From: Leptolyngbya subtilissima AS-A7
Lineage (GTDB): Bacteria; Cyanobacteriota; Cyanobacteriia; Phormidesmidales; Phormidesmidaceae
Assembly (NCBI RefSeq): GCF_039962255.1
Contig: NZ_JAMPKY010000005.1
Location: forward strand, 62,001-126,000
Length of the DNA: 64,000 bases
Direction: 5' to 3'
Numbering within the stretch: the first letter of the stretch is position 1; each line of letters starts with the position of its first letter. This document shows, piece after piece, positions 35,730-45,300 of this stretch. The notes under the pieces are model-generated. The model was not told the DNA's origin and did not search any database. It was given only the letters and a program-made list of their open reading frames with translations. The position numbers and the translations under genes are program-made.

Positions 35730-37267
35730 TCTGCTGCCCTCCGCAGGGGATTCCACATCAGGTCGTAGCGCATCCGAAAGCCGAGGTAGGTTTCGCTAAA
35801 GGCGTTGCGCTGCTGCACACTCACCCCGGCTCGCAGGTTGTCAATAACTTGGGCGTCGTAGAACAGCTCCCATACGTCGGGAGTGGGGCCACCGTTGGCC
35901 TGGCGTAGATCGCTGTTAGAGAGCTGGCGACCATAGCCTAGCCCCAGGCGATCGCCCGGCATAAACACATCCAGCCCGTTGACGCCGAGGCTGTAGGTCT
36001 GACCACTGGCCCCCAGGGTTTGGTTGGTGTACCAGCCGTAGCGGCCAAAAAATCCCAGCTTGAGACCGGGGATAAAAGCCTCGGCGTTGAGGCCAAAGCC
36101 AGTCTCGCGATCGCCTGGCCGTGCACCAAACTCACCGTTGCCTCGGTCAAATAAGCCGATTTCTCCAAAGCCATCGTTTTGGCCGGCATCGGTCGAGGTC
36201 ACGTAGGTGCCCCGCACAATGGCGTTGCCCATCCGTACCCCCACCTCCCCAGCAAACGAGTCGAGGGCAAAGCTGCCCAAGTCGCGGCTCGACGAAAAAG
36301 TAGTGGCGGTCAGCGACACCGCGTCCACCGGGGTCCAGTTCACCAGGGCACCGGGGCGCGAGGCTACGTTCACCGTGCTCAGGGCCGGGTTGGTTTGAAA
36401 CACCGGGTTAAAGAAATGGGTTAGTGAGTCTTTGGCAAAGCTGTTGCGATCGAGGTACGAGGTCAAATCCATCAGCCCCACCGTGAACCGCAGTTCGGGC
36501 AGGTTAGCGGGCGAGGCCGTTAGATACAGCTCACTCAAGCTGAGACCGGTTTGATCGGTGTTAGAAAAGGCCTGCCCAGTGCTGAGGTCTACCGTAGCCC
36601 CGGCAAATACCGAAGGGCTGAGCACATAAATTCCTCCCACCCGCAGGCGGGCCGAGCCTTCGCTCCCCTGCTGTAAATAGGCTGCCTGGGCAAATACTTC
36701 AGAGCGCTCCGCTGGTTCGACCGTTTGGGCGACACTCTGCTCCGGCTGAGTTGGGGTATCGGCTACAAGAGGTGTAGCTGGGAAGGCTGGTGCTGGTTCG
36801 GTTTGAGCAGCGATCGGCAGCTGACTCGAAACGGGGCTTTCTTCAGGAGGCGTCGCAGCCTCAGGGGTTTCTGCTTCTGGCGCGTCAGCTTCACTAACTT
36901 GGGTGTGGGGCATTCCCTGGGCTAGCACCACCGCAGAGCTGCTCTTGTCCGTCGCTGGTTTGGGCAGAGGCAAAAAACCGTCGCTAGTTGGCAACCAACG
37001 CTCGCCGTTAAAAGCAGGGTCTACCGCAGACACACTGTCTCCACTATTTGTAGGCAATGTACCGGCAGGTGCACTGTTTACAAATGCGCTGTCGTTAGAC
37101 AAATTGTCTGTAAGAAAATTGTCTGCTGCTAAATCACTCTCAGGCAACTCGCTCCCAAAAGCCGTGGGAGGCAATCCCAAGAGTGCAGTTGCCAGCACAA
37201 TACCAGTTGCCGCGCTAGGGTTCAGCACATATCGCAGCGCTAACCAAGCACCTATATAACGCTCCAT
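35726..37267 (-). CDS. Outer-membrane beta-barrel protein of the cellulose operon
   Basis: The 513-residue protein has a signal peptide (YVLNPSAATGIVLATALLGLPPTAFG), a disordered P/E/A/T-rich segment (about 85-180), and from about 190 to the end alternating beta-strand sequence with aromatic girdles (RLRVGGIYVLSPSVFAGATVDLSTG, LRFTVGLMDLTSYLDRNSF, GFFGRYGWYTNQTLGASGQTYSLGVNG, ETYLGFRMRYDLMWNP). It ends in repeated antiparallel-like strands, as expected for an outer-membrane barrel. It overlaps the TPR gene by four bases, so the two are probably co-translated. The simplest reading is that it is the pore equivalent of the BcsC C-terminus. A specific family was not recognised. Confidence 0.75.
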   Translation of the reverse strand: MERYIGAWLALRYVLNPSAATGIVLATALLGLPPTAFGSELPESDLAADNFLTDNLSNDSAFVNSAPAGTLPTNSGDSVSAVDPAFNGERWLPTSDGFLPLPKPATDKSSSAVVLAQGMPHTQVSEADAPEAETPEAATPPEESPVSSQLPIAAQTEPAPAFPATPLVADTPTQPEQSVAQTVEPAERSEVFAQAAYLQQGSEGSARLRVGGIYVLSPSVFAGATVDLSTGQAFSNTDQTGLSLSELYLTASPANLPELRFTVGLMDLTSYLDRNSFAKDSLTHFFNPVFQTNPALSTVNVASRPGALVNWTPVDAVSLTATTFSSSRDLGSFALDSFAGEVGVRMGNAIVRGTYVTSTDAGQNDGFGEIGLFDRGNGEFGARPGDRETGFGLNAEAFIPGLKLGFFGRYGWYTNQTLGASGQTYSLGVNGLDVFMPGDRLGLGYGRQLSNSDLRQANGGPTPDVWELFYDAQVIDNLRAGVSVQQRNAFSETYLGFRMRYDLMWNPLRRAAE

Positions 37268-37827
37268 AAGATACTCAAAATAATTGGGTGAAAATAAGCG
37301 CGAAAGATATATCTGGCTTGCTAAGTAGCCAAATTAAAGAAATAAATTGAATTCGTTAATCAATTGTCAATATCAGGCACGACAATGCCAGCTGATATCC
37401 TCACGCTTTAGTTCTTGCAAACCAACGTGATTTAGATTTCAGAAAATATTGACTCTCCAAGACCAGCAATTAGGTCTTATGCTTCAACCATCAAATTTGT
37501 TGGCTGAATCAGTATTAGAGATAACGGTTTGAAAACGATAAGAAAGTGATGTACTCATAGCTGGGAGCAAAAGCTGAGAATCAAGCTCAGGCATCTAATG
37601 ATGAGAATAACGATGTCGGGACGATTTCAGCTCAGGTGCGATCGAACTCAGGTATTAGCGCTAACTCCTCCTACAGATAGTTTTTTCGTCATCAGGATGA
37701 AATACCGAAAAAGTTCTGAGCCTCTGGTCTTCTGTGTGGAGTTGCAAAAGGCCTTCTCTAGGTGTTGATGGTAGAGGTGCACTGTGGTTGCATGGGCTTT
37801 AGATAGATTGTTCCTCACCGTCGGTCA
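37268..37827. other. Divergent promoter region of the cellulose operon and a lipoprotein gene
   Basis: These 560 bp hold no gene. The region is AT-rich near 37290-37480 and should hold promoters for both directions. No known riboswitch (including the c-di-GMP GEMM type), no clear inverted repeat longer than 10 bp and no terminator were recognised. Confidence 0.5.
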
Positions 37828-38556
37828 ATGATTATTTCACGGCTAAGAAGAATTGGGTTGCTGGTAGTTATCCTGGTAGCCTGCGCGGGGTGTCAAACGG
37901 CTCTGCTGCCCGCCTCGCCCCCCGTGCCGGAAGCTACGACGCTCACCCTTGAGGCTACGGCTCAGGGCAATGGAAAGTTTGCCCTCGTCGGCACCACGAA
38001 CCTACCCAACGATACTCAACTGACGGCGATCGCCCTGCGCCACTTGCTACCTCAACGCACTACCTCTGGCGATCGCCCCCTCTATTCGGTGCTCGACTAC
38101 CAGCCCGTCACCGTTGCGAATGGTCGGTGGTCGGCCAAGCTGAATCTCTGGCAGGTGGCCGTCGATGGCCGCTACCAAGAACCTTGGCAGGCCCAGGCTG
38201 ATGCCCTTGATTTAGCCGCTCAACCCAGCAAAACTGTACAATTTGCCATTGTGTTGGGCCCCCACCATTTGGGTGCAGCTCTCAACGGCAAGCTAGCTCA
38301 AAACGGGCAGCAACGACTAGCAAATGTGCTGCGAGTAACCTCCGGTGGAGAACCGTTTTTGTGGGCCGATCAGGTGCTGGCGGTGGCTCTGCCCAGCGGG
38401 CAAACTACTCCCCCCGCAGACCTGCTAGCCCGCACCAATGAAGGCTGGGGCGATCGCTACCTGCTGGTGCCAGAACCACCGCTGCCCTACACCCTCACCC
38501 CCGAAGACGAACGCCAAACTACCGCTCCCCTAAGCCCAGACGAACTGCTGCGCTAG
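37828..38556 (+). CDS. Putative lipoprotein of unknown function
   Basis: The 242-residue product begins MIISRLRRIGLLVVILVACAGC, a signal peptide with a lipobox (VACAGC), so Cys22 would be lipidated and the protein anchored in a membrane. The rest is predicted beta-rich (TLTLEATAQGNGKFALVGTTNLPNDTQLTAIALRHL, SAKLNLWQVAVDGRYQEPWQ). Comparable cyanobacterial proteins are uncharacterised. It is divergent from the cellulose operon and ends 14 bp from the convergent pentapeptide gene. No function is proposed. Confidence 0.75.
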   Translation: MIISRLRRIGLLVVILVACAGCQTALLPASPPVPEATTLTLEATAQGNGKFALVGTTNLPNDTQLTAIALRHLLPQRTTSGDRPLYSVLDYQPVTVANGRWSAKLNLWQVAVDGRYQEPWQAQADALDLAAQPSKTVQFAIVLGPHHLGAALNGKLAQNGQQRLANVLRVTSGGEPFLWADQVLAVALPSGQTTPPADLLARTNEGWGDRYLLVPEPPLPYTLTPEDERQTTAPLSPDELLR

Positions 38557-38570
38557 GGTTGGCTTAAGTG

Positions 38571-39110
38571 TTAAGACATGGCTTGCGGCACGAAAGCGCA
38601 CTCTGAATCACGTATAGTGCCGTCAGGCATGACAGTTTGGCAGAACTTAGCGCCAGTTAGGTTGGCCTTGGTCAGGTTGGCCCCGGTCAAATTGGTGTAG
38701 CGCAGGTTGGCCCAGTAGAGGTTGGCATGGCTAAGGTCGGCTTTGGTGAAGTTAGCCCCTTCTAAATTGGCATGGCTAAGGTCAGCGTGGTCGAGACAAC
38801 AGTCGCGCAGGTCAGCATTGATCAGCGTGGCACGGTGGCAGTGAACCTTGCGTAGGTCGGCTTCGCGCAGTACGGCATTGGCCAACGAGGCACCGCGCAA
38901 ATCGGCTTGGGCTAGGGTAATTTGATAGCCATCAATGTGGGTCAGGTCAGCCTGGTATAGGTTGGCCCGCGTGAGGTTAGTGCGGCGCAGGTCAGCATTG
39001 GCCAGGTGGGCTGCTGCCATGTTTAACCCCTGCAAATTTAGCCCGTGCAGGTCGCGGGCACCCGACTGGTAGTAGCGATTGACGAGTTCTCTCAGGGTAG
39101 CTGGGGTCAT
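38571..39110 (-). CDS. Pentapeptide-repeat protein
   Basis: The 179-residue protein is mostly A(D/N)LXX repeats (for example ANADLRRTNLTRANLYQADLTHIDG, ANLEGANFTKADLSHANLYWANLRYTNLTGANL). These build a right-handed quadrilateral beta-helix. No signal peptide is visible. Short N-terminal (MTPATLRELVNRYYQSGARDL) and C-terminal caps are present. Such proteins are numerous in cyanobacteria and mostly lack an assigned role. The gene appears monocistronic. Confidence 0.85.
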   Translation of the reverse strand: MTPATLRELVNRYYQSGARDLHGLNLQGLNMAAAHLANADLRRTNLTRANLYQADLTHIDGYQITLAQADLRGASLANAVLREADLRKVHCHRATLINADLRDCCLDHADLSHANLEGANFTKADLSHANLYWANLRYTNLTGANLTKANLTGAKFCQTVMPDGTIRDSECAFVPQAMS

Positions 39111-39246
39111 TGCTGTAATGCCCTCTAAATAACGTTAAGAAAAGTGCAAAAAATAATGGAGGCGGTCGTTAGACCTACCCCCATTGTCGCGCTGCGATCG
39201 CACTAGCGCATCAAGCATTACAAGAATGCTACATTCTCAGGTAAGC

Positions 39247-39591
39247 CTAAACGGCCCCTACACCTTTACCGCGCTCATCGGACTCGGTGGTTACCTTACC
39301 TTGTTCTTCGTTTTGATTAATTTCGCGCAGTTCAGCCACACGCTCGGCTTTTTCGGCCTCTGCTTCTTCGCGTAGGTCACCGGGCTCATTGATATACATT
39401 TCAGGCTCGATGGGGTAGTTATTGGCGAGACCTTCTTTGTCTACAGTTTGCCCACCGCTGGGGTCAATAGAACTGTGAGTCTCATCGCGGGTTTGCTTAA
39501 AATTACCGCCCTCACGCTCTTTACGGGCAGCGGTTTCTGCTGGAATAATATGCGGATCGTAATTGTCGCTTTCGGCTCTAGGGGTAGACAT
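39247..39591 (-). CDS. Hydrophilic conserved hypothetical protein
   Basis: The 114-residue, highly charged protein (MSTPRAESDNYDPHIIPAET; DLREEAEAEKAERVAELREINQNEEQ) has no membrane segment or signal. The C-terminal half suggests a helix. GGAGG lies seven bases before the ATG, which supports expression. It looks intrinsically disordered, as in some small stress-associated proteins, but this is only an impression. Confidence 0.65.
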   Translation of the reverse strand: MSTPRAESDNYDPHIIPAETAARKEREGGNFKQTRDETHSSIDPSGGQTVDKEGLANNYPIEPEMYINEPGDLREEAEAEKAERVAELREINQNEEQGKVTTESDERGKGVGAV

Positions 39592-39833
39592 TAAAACCTC
39601 CGGTAAGAATATAATTAAGCGATTTAAGTAGGGTAAATTTCTCAGTTACCTACCATCGCTGATGCAACTTTAGAGCGATACCTCCTCCACTTGTATCTAC
39701 CAGGAGGCTGAGGCTGCCACTATGACCTTGGAAGGAGGGGTCTAACCTGATTTTTTGATGGCGAAGGTAAATAATTCTGCTGTCGCTGTGCAAAAAATTA
39801 GAGGCTTGGATCTTTCAAAAATAAGGACGTCTG

Positions 39834-40148
39834 ATGGTACTAGAAATTGCTATTTTAACGATTAAAGCGGGTGCTCAAGTCGAGTTTGAGAATGCTTTTC
39901 AAAAGGCTTCTACTATCCTTGTCGAGATGCCGGGCTATATTTCCTGCGAATTGCAGCGCTGTATTGAAACTAAAAACCAGTATGTGCTGCTGGTGCGTTG
40001 GCAGACTTTAGAAGACCACACCCTCGGGTTTCGGCGATCGCCAGAATATCAAACCTGGCGTGCTCTGCTGCATCATTTCTACGAGCCTTTTCCTACGGTT
40101 GAACACTATGAAACCGTATTGAGCCATGGAAATCTTCCCCAAACTTGA
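39834..40148 (+). CDS. Antibiotic biosynthesis monooxygenase (ABM)-domain protein
   Basis: The 104-residue protein fits the ABM/dimeric alpha-beta barrel fold: MVLEIAILTIKAGAQVEFENAFQKASTILVEMPGYISCELQRCIE, YVLLVRWQTLEDHTLGFRRSPEYQTWRALLHHFYEPFPTVEHYE. Members are small cofactor-free monooxygenases or heme-degrading enzymes, or have no known activity. AAGGA precedes the ATG. It overlaps the next gene by 23 bases, so the two are likely co-transcribed. Confidence 0.8.
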   Translation: MVLEIAILTIKAGAQVEFENAFQKASTILVEMPGYISCELQRCIETKNQYVLLVRWQTLEDHTLGFRRSPEYQTWRALLHHFYEPFPTVEHYETVLSHGNLPQT

Positions 40149-40662
40149 AACTCCACGGCTGTGGCTACGCCAGGCAACTGAAGCCGACACAGATGCTATC
40201 TTTTCGCTCTTTTCAGACTCCAGGGTGACCCAGTTTCATGACCTCGATACCTTCACTCAGCTTGATGAAGCTAAGGCGGTCATTGAACGGCGCAGAGTAG
40301 GATTTGAAACCGATCGCGGTATTCGTTGGGCGATCGCTCTTAAGCCTAGCAATTCTCTCATTGGTTCCTGCGGATTTACCTGGGATAGAGCCTCAAATCG
40401 GGCGGAGGTGGGCTACGAACTGGCTAGTCAATATTGGCGACAAGGCATCATGACTGAAGCGTTAAGCGCCATTCTCACCTACGGCTTTGAGGTAGAGAGT
40501 TTGGATAACATTGTTGCGGAGGTGATGCTAGAAAATATTGCCTCTCAACAGTTGTTAAAAAAGCTGGGATTTCAAAGCCAGGGCGTGCTCAAAAACCACG
40601 GCTTTTGGAAAGGAAGACATCACGATTTAGAACAGTTTTTGTTGCCCAGACCGCAGACCTAG
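40126..40662 (+). CDS. GNAT acetyltransferase, RimJ/RimL type
   Basis: The 178-residue enzyme shows the GNAT layout: PRLWLRQATEADTDAIFSLF, IRWAIALKPSNSLIGSCGF, RAEVGYELASQYWRQGIMTEALSAILTYGF (motif A, acetyl-CoA loop Q/RxxGxM-like), VEVMLENIASQQLLKKLGFQSQG. RimJ/RimL relatives acetylate protein N-termini or small amines; the substrate here is unknown. The ATG lies inside the end of the ABM-domain gene. Confidence 0.85.
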   Translation: MEIFPKLETPRLWLRQATEADTDAIFSLFSDSRVTQFHDLDTFTQLDEAKAVIERRRVGFETDRGIRWAIALKPSNSLIGSCGFTWDRASNRAEVGYELASQYWRQGIMTEALSAILTYGFEVESLDNIVAEVMLENIASQQLLKKLGFQSQGVLKNHGFWKGRHHDLEQFLLPRPQT

Positions 40663-40690
40663 GCGGTAGCCTTTTTCAGCTAAAGCCATC

Positions 40691-42163
40691 CTAAAAGCGC
40701 TCCACATTGGGCAGGGTCACGGCCGCTATGCTGTGAGCCGCTTCACCGCAAGTGCGGGGGGAGGGTAATAGCTTGGTGGGGTTGGCCAACATCTCGGGGT
40801 CGAGAGCCTGGCGTACCCAGCCCATTGTCTCCAAGTCCGCTGGCGAAAACATATCGGGCATGTAGCAGCGCTTGTCGGCCCCAATGCCGTGTTCGCCCGA
40901 GATGCTGCCACCCACGCGCACGCACAGCTTGAGAATGTCGCCGCCCAGATCTTCCACCTGCTCTAGCTGGCCAGGGATAGCGTTGTTGTAGAGAATCAGC
41001 GGGTGTAGGTTACCATCGCCCGCGTGAAAAACGTTGGCCACTCGATAGCCGTGCTTGTTGCCCAAAGCCTCAATTTCTTTTAGCACGTAGGGCAGCTGGG
41101 TGCGGGGAATGACGCCATCCTGCACATAGTAGTCGGGGCTGAGTTTGCCCATAGCGGCAAAGGCGGCCTTGCGCCCCTTCCACAGTCGCAGTCGCTCTTC
41201 AGCATCGGTGGCGATGGTGATAGTCCGAGCCCCATTCTGGCGGCAGAGGTCAGCAATGCGATCGCCCGTAGCCGTCACCTCCGTCGGCAATCCATCGATC
41301 TCAATCAGCAAGATCGCCGCCGCATCGCGGGGGTAGCAGTTGGTGGCCACCACGTCTTCCACGGCGTTGAGGCTGAAGTTGTCCATCATCTCCATCCCAG
41401 CGGGGATAATGCCCGCGCTGGTAATCGCCGACACCGCTTCTCCCGCTGCCTCCACCGAGGTAAAGTCAGCCAGCAACACCTGGATCGACCGGGGCGCTTT
41501 AAGAATGCGCAGGGTAATTTCGGTGGCAATGCCCAGGGTGCCTTCAGAGCCCACGAATAGCCCGCACAAATCGTAGCCAGGGGTTTCGTCAACCTCGCCG
41601 CCGAGGTTGACGATGTCGCCCGTGGGCAGCACCACCTTGAGACCCAGCACATGGTTAGTGGTCACTCCGTACTTAAGACAGTGCACCCCGCCCGAGTTTT
41701 CGGCCACGTTGCCCCCCACCGAGCATACCGACTGGCTAGAGGGGTCAGGAGCGTAATAAAAGCCCGCTCCGCTCACGGCCTGGGTGACCCAATTGTTGAT
41801 CACCCCCGGCTGCACGACTACTTGCTGATTGTCTAGATTCACCGAGAGAATCTGGTTCATGGTGGCAGTGACGATCAGCACCGAGTCTTCGATGGGCAGT
41901 GCCCCGCCTGAGAGGCCAGTGCCCGCCCCCCGCGCCACAAAGGGCACCTGAAAGCGATCGCAGATCTTGACCGCCGCTGCCACCTGCTCGGTGGTTTTGG
42001 GCAGCACTACCACGGCGGGTCGCTGGCGATAGCTCGTCAGTCCGTCGCACTCGTAGACCAAAATTTCTTCTTTGCGGCGCACCACGCGATCGCTCCCGAG
42101 CGCGGCGCTAAAGGCGTCAATAATCGGTGCCCAGTCAATGCGCGATCGCTCTGCTACAGTCAT
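40691..42163 (-). CDS. glcD: Glycolate dehydrogenase subunit GlcD
   Basis: The 490-residue FAD protein has the PCMH-type FAD-binding domain (RPAVVVLPKTTEQVAAAVKICDRFQVPFVARGAGTGLSGGALP near 53-95, DPSSQSVCSVGGNVAENSGG, GLFVGSEGTLGIATEITLRI) and the C-terminal oxidase domain with NVFHAGDGNLHPLI and GGSISGEHGIGADK. It oxidises glycolate to glyoxylate in photorespiration, using a non-oxygen acceptor in cyanobacteria; D-lactate is an alternative substrate. The ATG at 42163 is preferred to a GTG three codons upstream. No glcE or glcF is adjacent, as is usual in cyanobacteria. Confidence 0.9.
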   Translation of the reverse strand: MTVAERSRIDWAPIIDAFSAALGSDRVVRRKEEILVYECDGLTSYRQRPAVVVLPKTTEQVAAAVKICDRFQVPFVARGAGTGLSGGALPIEDSVLIVTATMNQILSVNLDNQQVVVQPGVINNWVTQAVSGAGFYYAPDPSSQSVCSVGGNVAENSGGVHCLKYGVTTNHVLGLKVVLPTGDIVNLGGEVDETPGYDLCGLFVGSEGTLGIATEITLRILKAPRSIQVLLADFTSVEAAGEAVSAITSAGIIPAGMEMMDNFSLNAVEDVVATNCYPRDAAAILLIEIDGLPTEVTATGDRIADLCRQNGARTITIATDAEERLRLWKGRKAAFAAMGKLSPDYYVQDGVIPRTQLPYVLKEIEALGNKHGYRVANVFHAGDGNLHPLILYNNAIPGQLEQVEDLGGDILKLCVRVGGSISGEHGIGADKRCYMPDMFSPADLETMGWVRQALDPEMLANPTKLLPSPRTCGEAAHSIAAVTLPNVERF

Positions 42164-42318
42164 GGCCCACACTGCTCAAGATGTCTGTGATCCTAACCTG
42201 AACTGCCGTCGCCCAACAGTGCGATCGTCCCCCGTTAGGGGCTCGACCATACCGATGAGCACTCCGACAATGAATTCCTCCGTCATTCGCCCTTCCTGCG
42301 ACTGGCGGTTGTTAGCCC

Positions 42319-45300
42319 TTAGGTTTCAGGCTCGTCAGACATCTTTCGAGGAATCATGTTCTCACCTTTGAGCATGCGCTTGGCCGCATCCAGCAGCATT
42401 TCCTCTAGGTAGGGCTTGGTAAAGTAGCCTTTAGCCCCTAGATCAACGGCCATCTGCCGGTGGCGATCGGCCCCTCGAGAGGTCAGCATAGCGGTGGGAA
42501 CCTGGCTTAGGGCGCTGTCTTTCTGCATGCGAGAGAGCAGCTCTAGACCATCCATGCGGGGCATTTCGATGTCACAGAAGACTAGGTCACAGGGCAGGCC
42601 AGAGCGCAGTTTCTCCCAGGCTTCCTGGCCGTCGCGGGCCTGTTCGACCCGGTAGCCGATCTTGTTGAAGCTCATCGACAACAGTTCACGCACCGTAATC
42701 GAGTCATCCACAATTAGCACCGTTGGGTCAGTGTGGACGACGGTCTCAACCGGTTCTTCATCCGCCGTCTGCGCCCACAGCGAGGTTGAAGCATCGCGCC
42801 GCAGACGACCGCTGGCCAGATCAATCAGCTCCAGCACGTCGGCGATCGGCATGACACGCCCGTCACCTAGCACCGTGGCACCAGCAATGCCAATGGGCTT
42901 AGGCACTGGCCCTTCCAGCTGTTTGATCACAATCTCCTGTTCGCCAATCACCTGGTCAACTTGGAGCGCAATAAAGGTGCTGGCGCTGCGCAACACCACC
43001 ATAGAAACCACGTCCTCATCCTGAGGGCCACCGTAGACCCGACCCCGACCCAAACTGCGGTTGAAGCGCAGCAGATCGCTGAGGGGCCGGAAGGGCAGCA
43101 GCGTGTCGCGCCAGAGAATGCAGGCGTGACCCTGGGCGTCGGTTTGAATGCGCTCCTTGGGCACGTCGAACATATCCTCAACCCCATCCATCGGGAAGGC
43201 GATGCGGGCCTGGTTGTTGACGCAGCTCAGGGCCTTGGTGATGCTCAGGGTGAGCGGCAGGCGGATGGTAAAGCTGGTGCCTTTGCCCACCTCAGACTCG
43301 ACGGTGATCGAGCCGCGAATGTCGGATAGGGCGGTGCGCACCACATCCATACCCACGCCGCGTCCAGAAAAGTCGTCGGCCTGATCACGGGTGCTAAAGC
43401 CCGGTAAAAACAGCAGATCGTAGACCTCGATCTCGGTCATGGTTTGGGCCTCGGCGGGGGTAATGAGCCCCTGCTTGAGGGCCTTAGCCTTGACCACCGC
43501 TGGATTGATGCCGCCGCCGTTGTCGGCGATGTAGATGACCGTTTGGTTGCCCTGGTAAAAGGCCCGCACAGTAATGGTTCCTTCTCGTCCCTTGCCCGTG
43601 GCCAAGCGCTCTTCGGGCGACTCAATGCCGTGGGTAATGGCATTGTTGACCAGGTGGGTCATTGGGTCGTAGAGGCGCTCTAGAATCATTTTGTCGATCA
43701 GGGTGTCACGCCCTTCGACCACCAGCTGGGCCTCTTTGCCGCACTTCAAAGAAATATCACGCACGGCACGAGGCAGGCGCTCCGCGGTTTGACCGAAGGG
43801 CACCATGCGCGCCTTATTGAGACCCTCTTGCAGCTGGGTGGTAACCTGACGAAACTGGCGGGCAATCTGGTCGGTGGAGTCAATGGTGAACTCAATGTCC
43901 GACGAGGCTTCCCGCACTCGCACAATCAGCTCAATCATCTCCTGGGAGAGAGTGTGGAAGCCGGTGAAGCGGTCCATTTCGAGGGCGTCAAAGGTGGCCC
44001 CGGTGGCGTGACCGCCGCCTCGGTCAGAGGATGAAACCCCTAGGGCAAAGGCTTGACGGTTGGCAATTAGCGAGCTTTCTAGCAGCGATCGCTCGTATAA
44101 ATCGCGCATGCGCTGCCCAACGTCGTTGAGCTGCGAGACCTGGTGCAGCAGGTTATCGAGAAACTGCCGCAGGCGTTCTTGGTCTTGCTCTAGGGAGTTG
44201 CGGTTGACCACCAGTTCCCCTACTAGGTTGCTGAGGGTGTCGAGGTGACCCACCGAAACGCGCATGGTTTGGTCGGTGGTGTTGGCGGCTCGGCGGGGCG
44301 ATCGCCTTGCTGCCTGCATCGATGCGGTCCGCCGAGTTCCTAAGCTTGGGGCTGACCCGCCGAGCTGATCGGCTTCTTCCAACAGCTTCTCAAGATCGCC
44401 AAACTCATCGTCGCTGCTATCAAAGCTGGGGCTGGCGGCTGGTAGCCCATTATCTGGCTGACCTGGAGCCACTGTATCGATAACTGGGAACTCCTCCCCA
44501 AGCAGGGCCTCTAAATCATCGAAGCTGTCGTCATCCCCACCATCGTCATCGAGACTTCGGCGGGCGGGCGTAGGGGTAGCCTCGGTGTAACCGTTGCCGT
44601 TGTAGGCATCTCCCTCAAAACCATCGAAGGCATCGTTGGACAGGCTCAGCTCGCCGTTCAAAGAACCATTTGAGTCAGCAAACAGGTCAGCTTCAAAGAC
44701 AGGCTCATCTAGTAAGCTTTCCAAATCGGCAAAACTTGCTTCCTCTGCCGATGTCTCGGGCCACCCCCCATCCTCAAAAGAGGTGACGGTTAGCTCAGCC
44801 CCATCGCCATCATTGGTGGGAATGTCAAAACTGGCGTCGGCCTCGGTTGCAGCCAGCTCAGGCTCCACGATGGCTTCGTCAGGGGCGTCATCAAACGCGA
44901 GGTCAAAAGCACTGTCGGTGAGGTTCAGCTCCCCAAATGGGTCATCTAGTAGGGCGTCGGCCTCCCCGAAAAGATTTGCCGCCTCTGCCTCTGCCGCGTC
45001 TGCGTTGGGAATGTGATTGTCTGGAGTGAACAGACGCGACGAGCCACCGCTAAATAACCCATTGTCGTTAGCGCTGAAGCTATCATCATCACCGCTTGAG
45101 CTATCCAAATCAAGCTCTAGGTGCAGCTCAGGCATGGTGTGGGCATCGTCATCGTCGATGAAATCGTCATCGTGGAGCGAATCAAAGAAGCTATCAACCT
45201 CATTGCTATCAGCACTGGCCGCACTTGCCTCAGCAGACTCGCCTATATCAAAGAAATCATCTAGAGGTGCGTCGGCCATTTCCTCTGTGCCAAAGTTGAT

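Noticed and set aside
37268-37827. c-di-GMP riboswitch upstream of the cellulose operon
   Set aside because: No GEMM core sequence or matching stem pattern was found; regulation by c-di-GMP is better explained by the PilZ domain.
40659-40676. Short hairpin plus T-run after the GNAT gene
   Set aside because: The stem is only four to five pairs (AGGC/GCCT), too weak to call a terminator.
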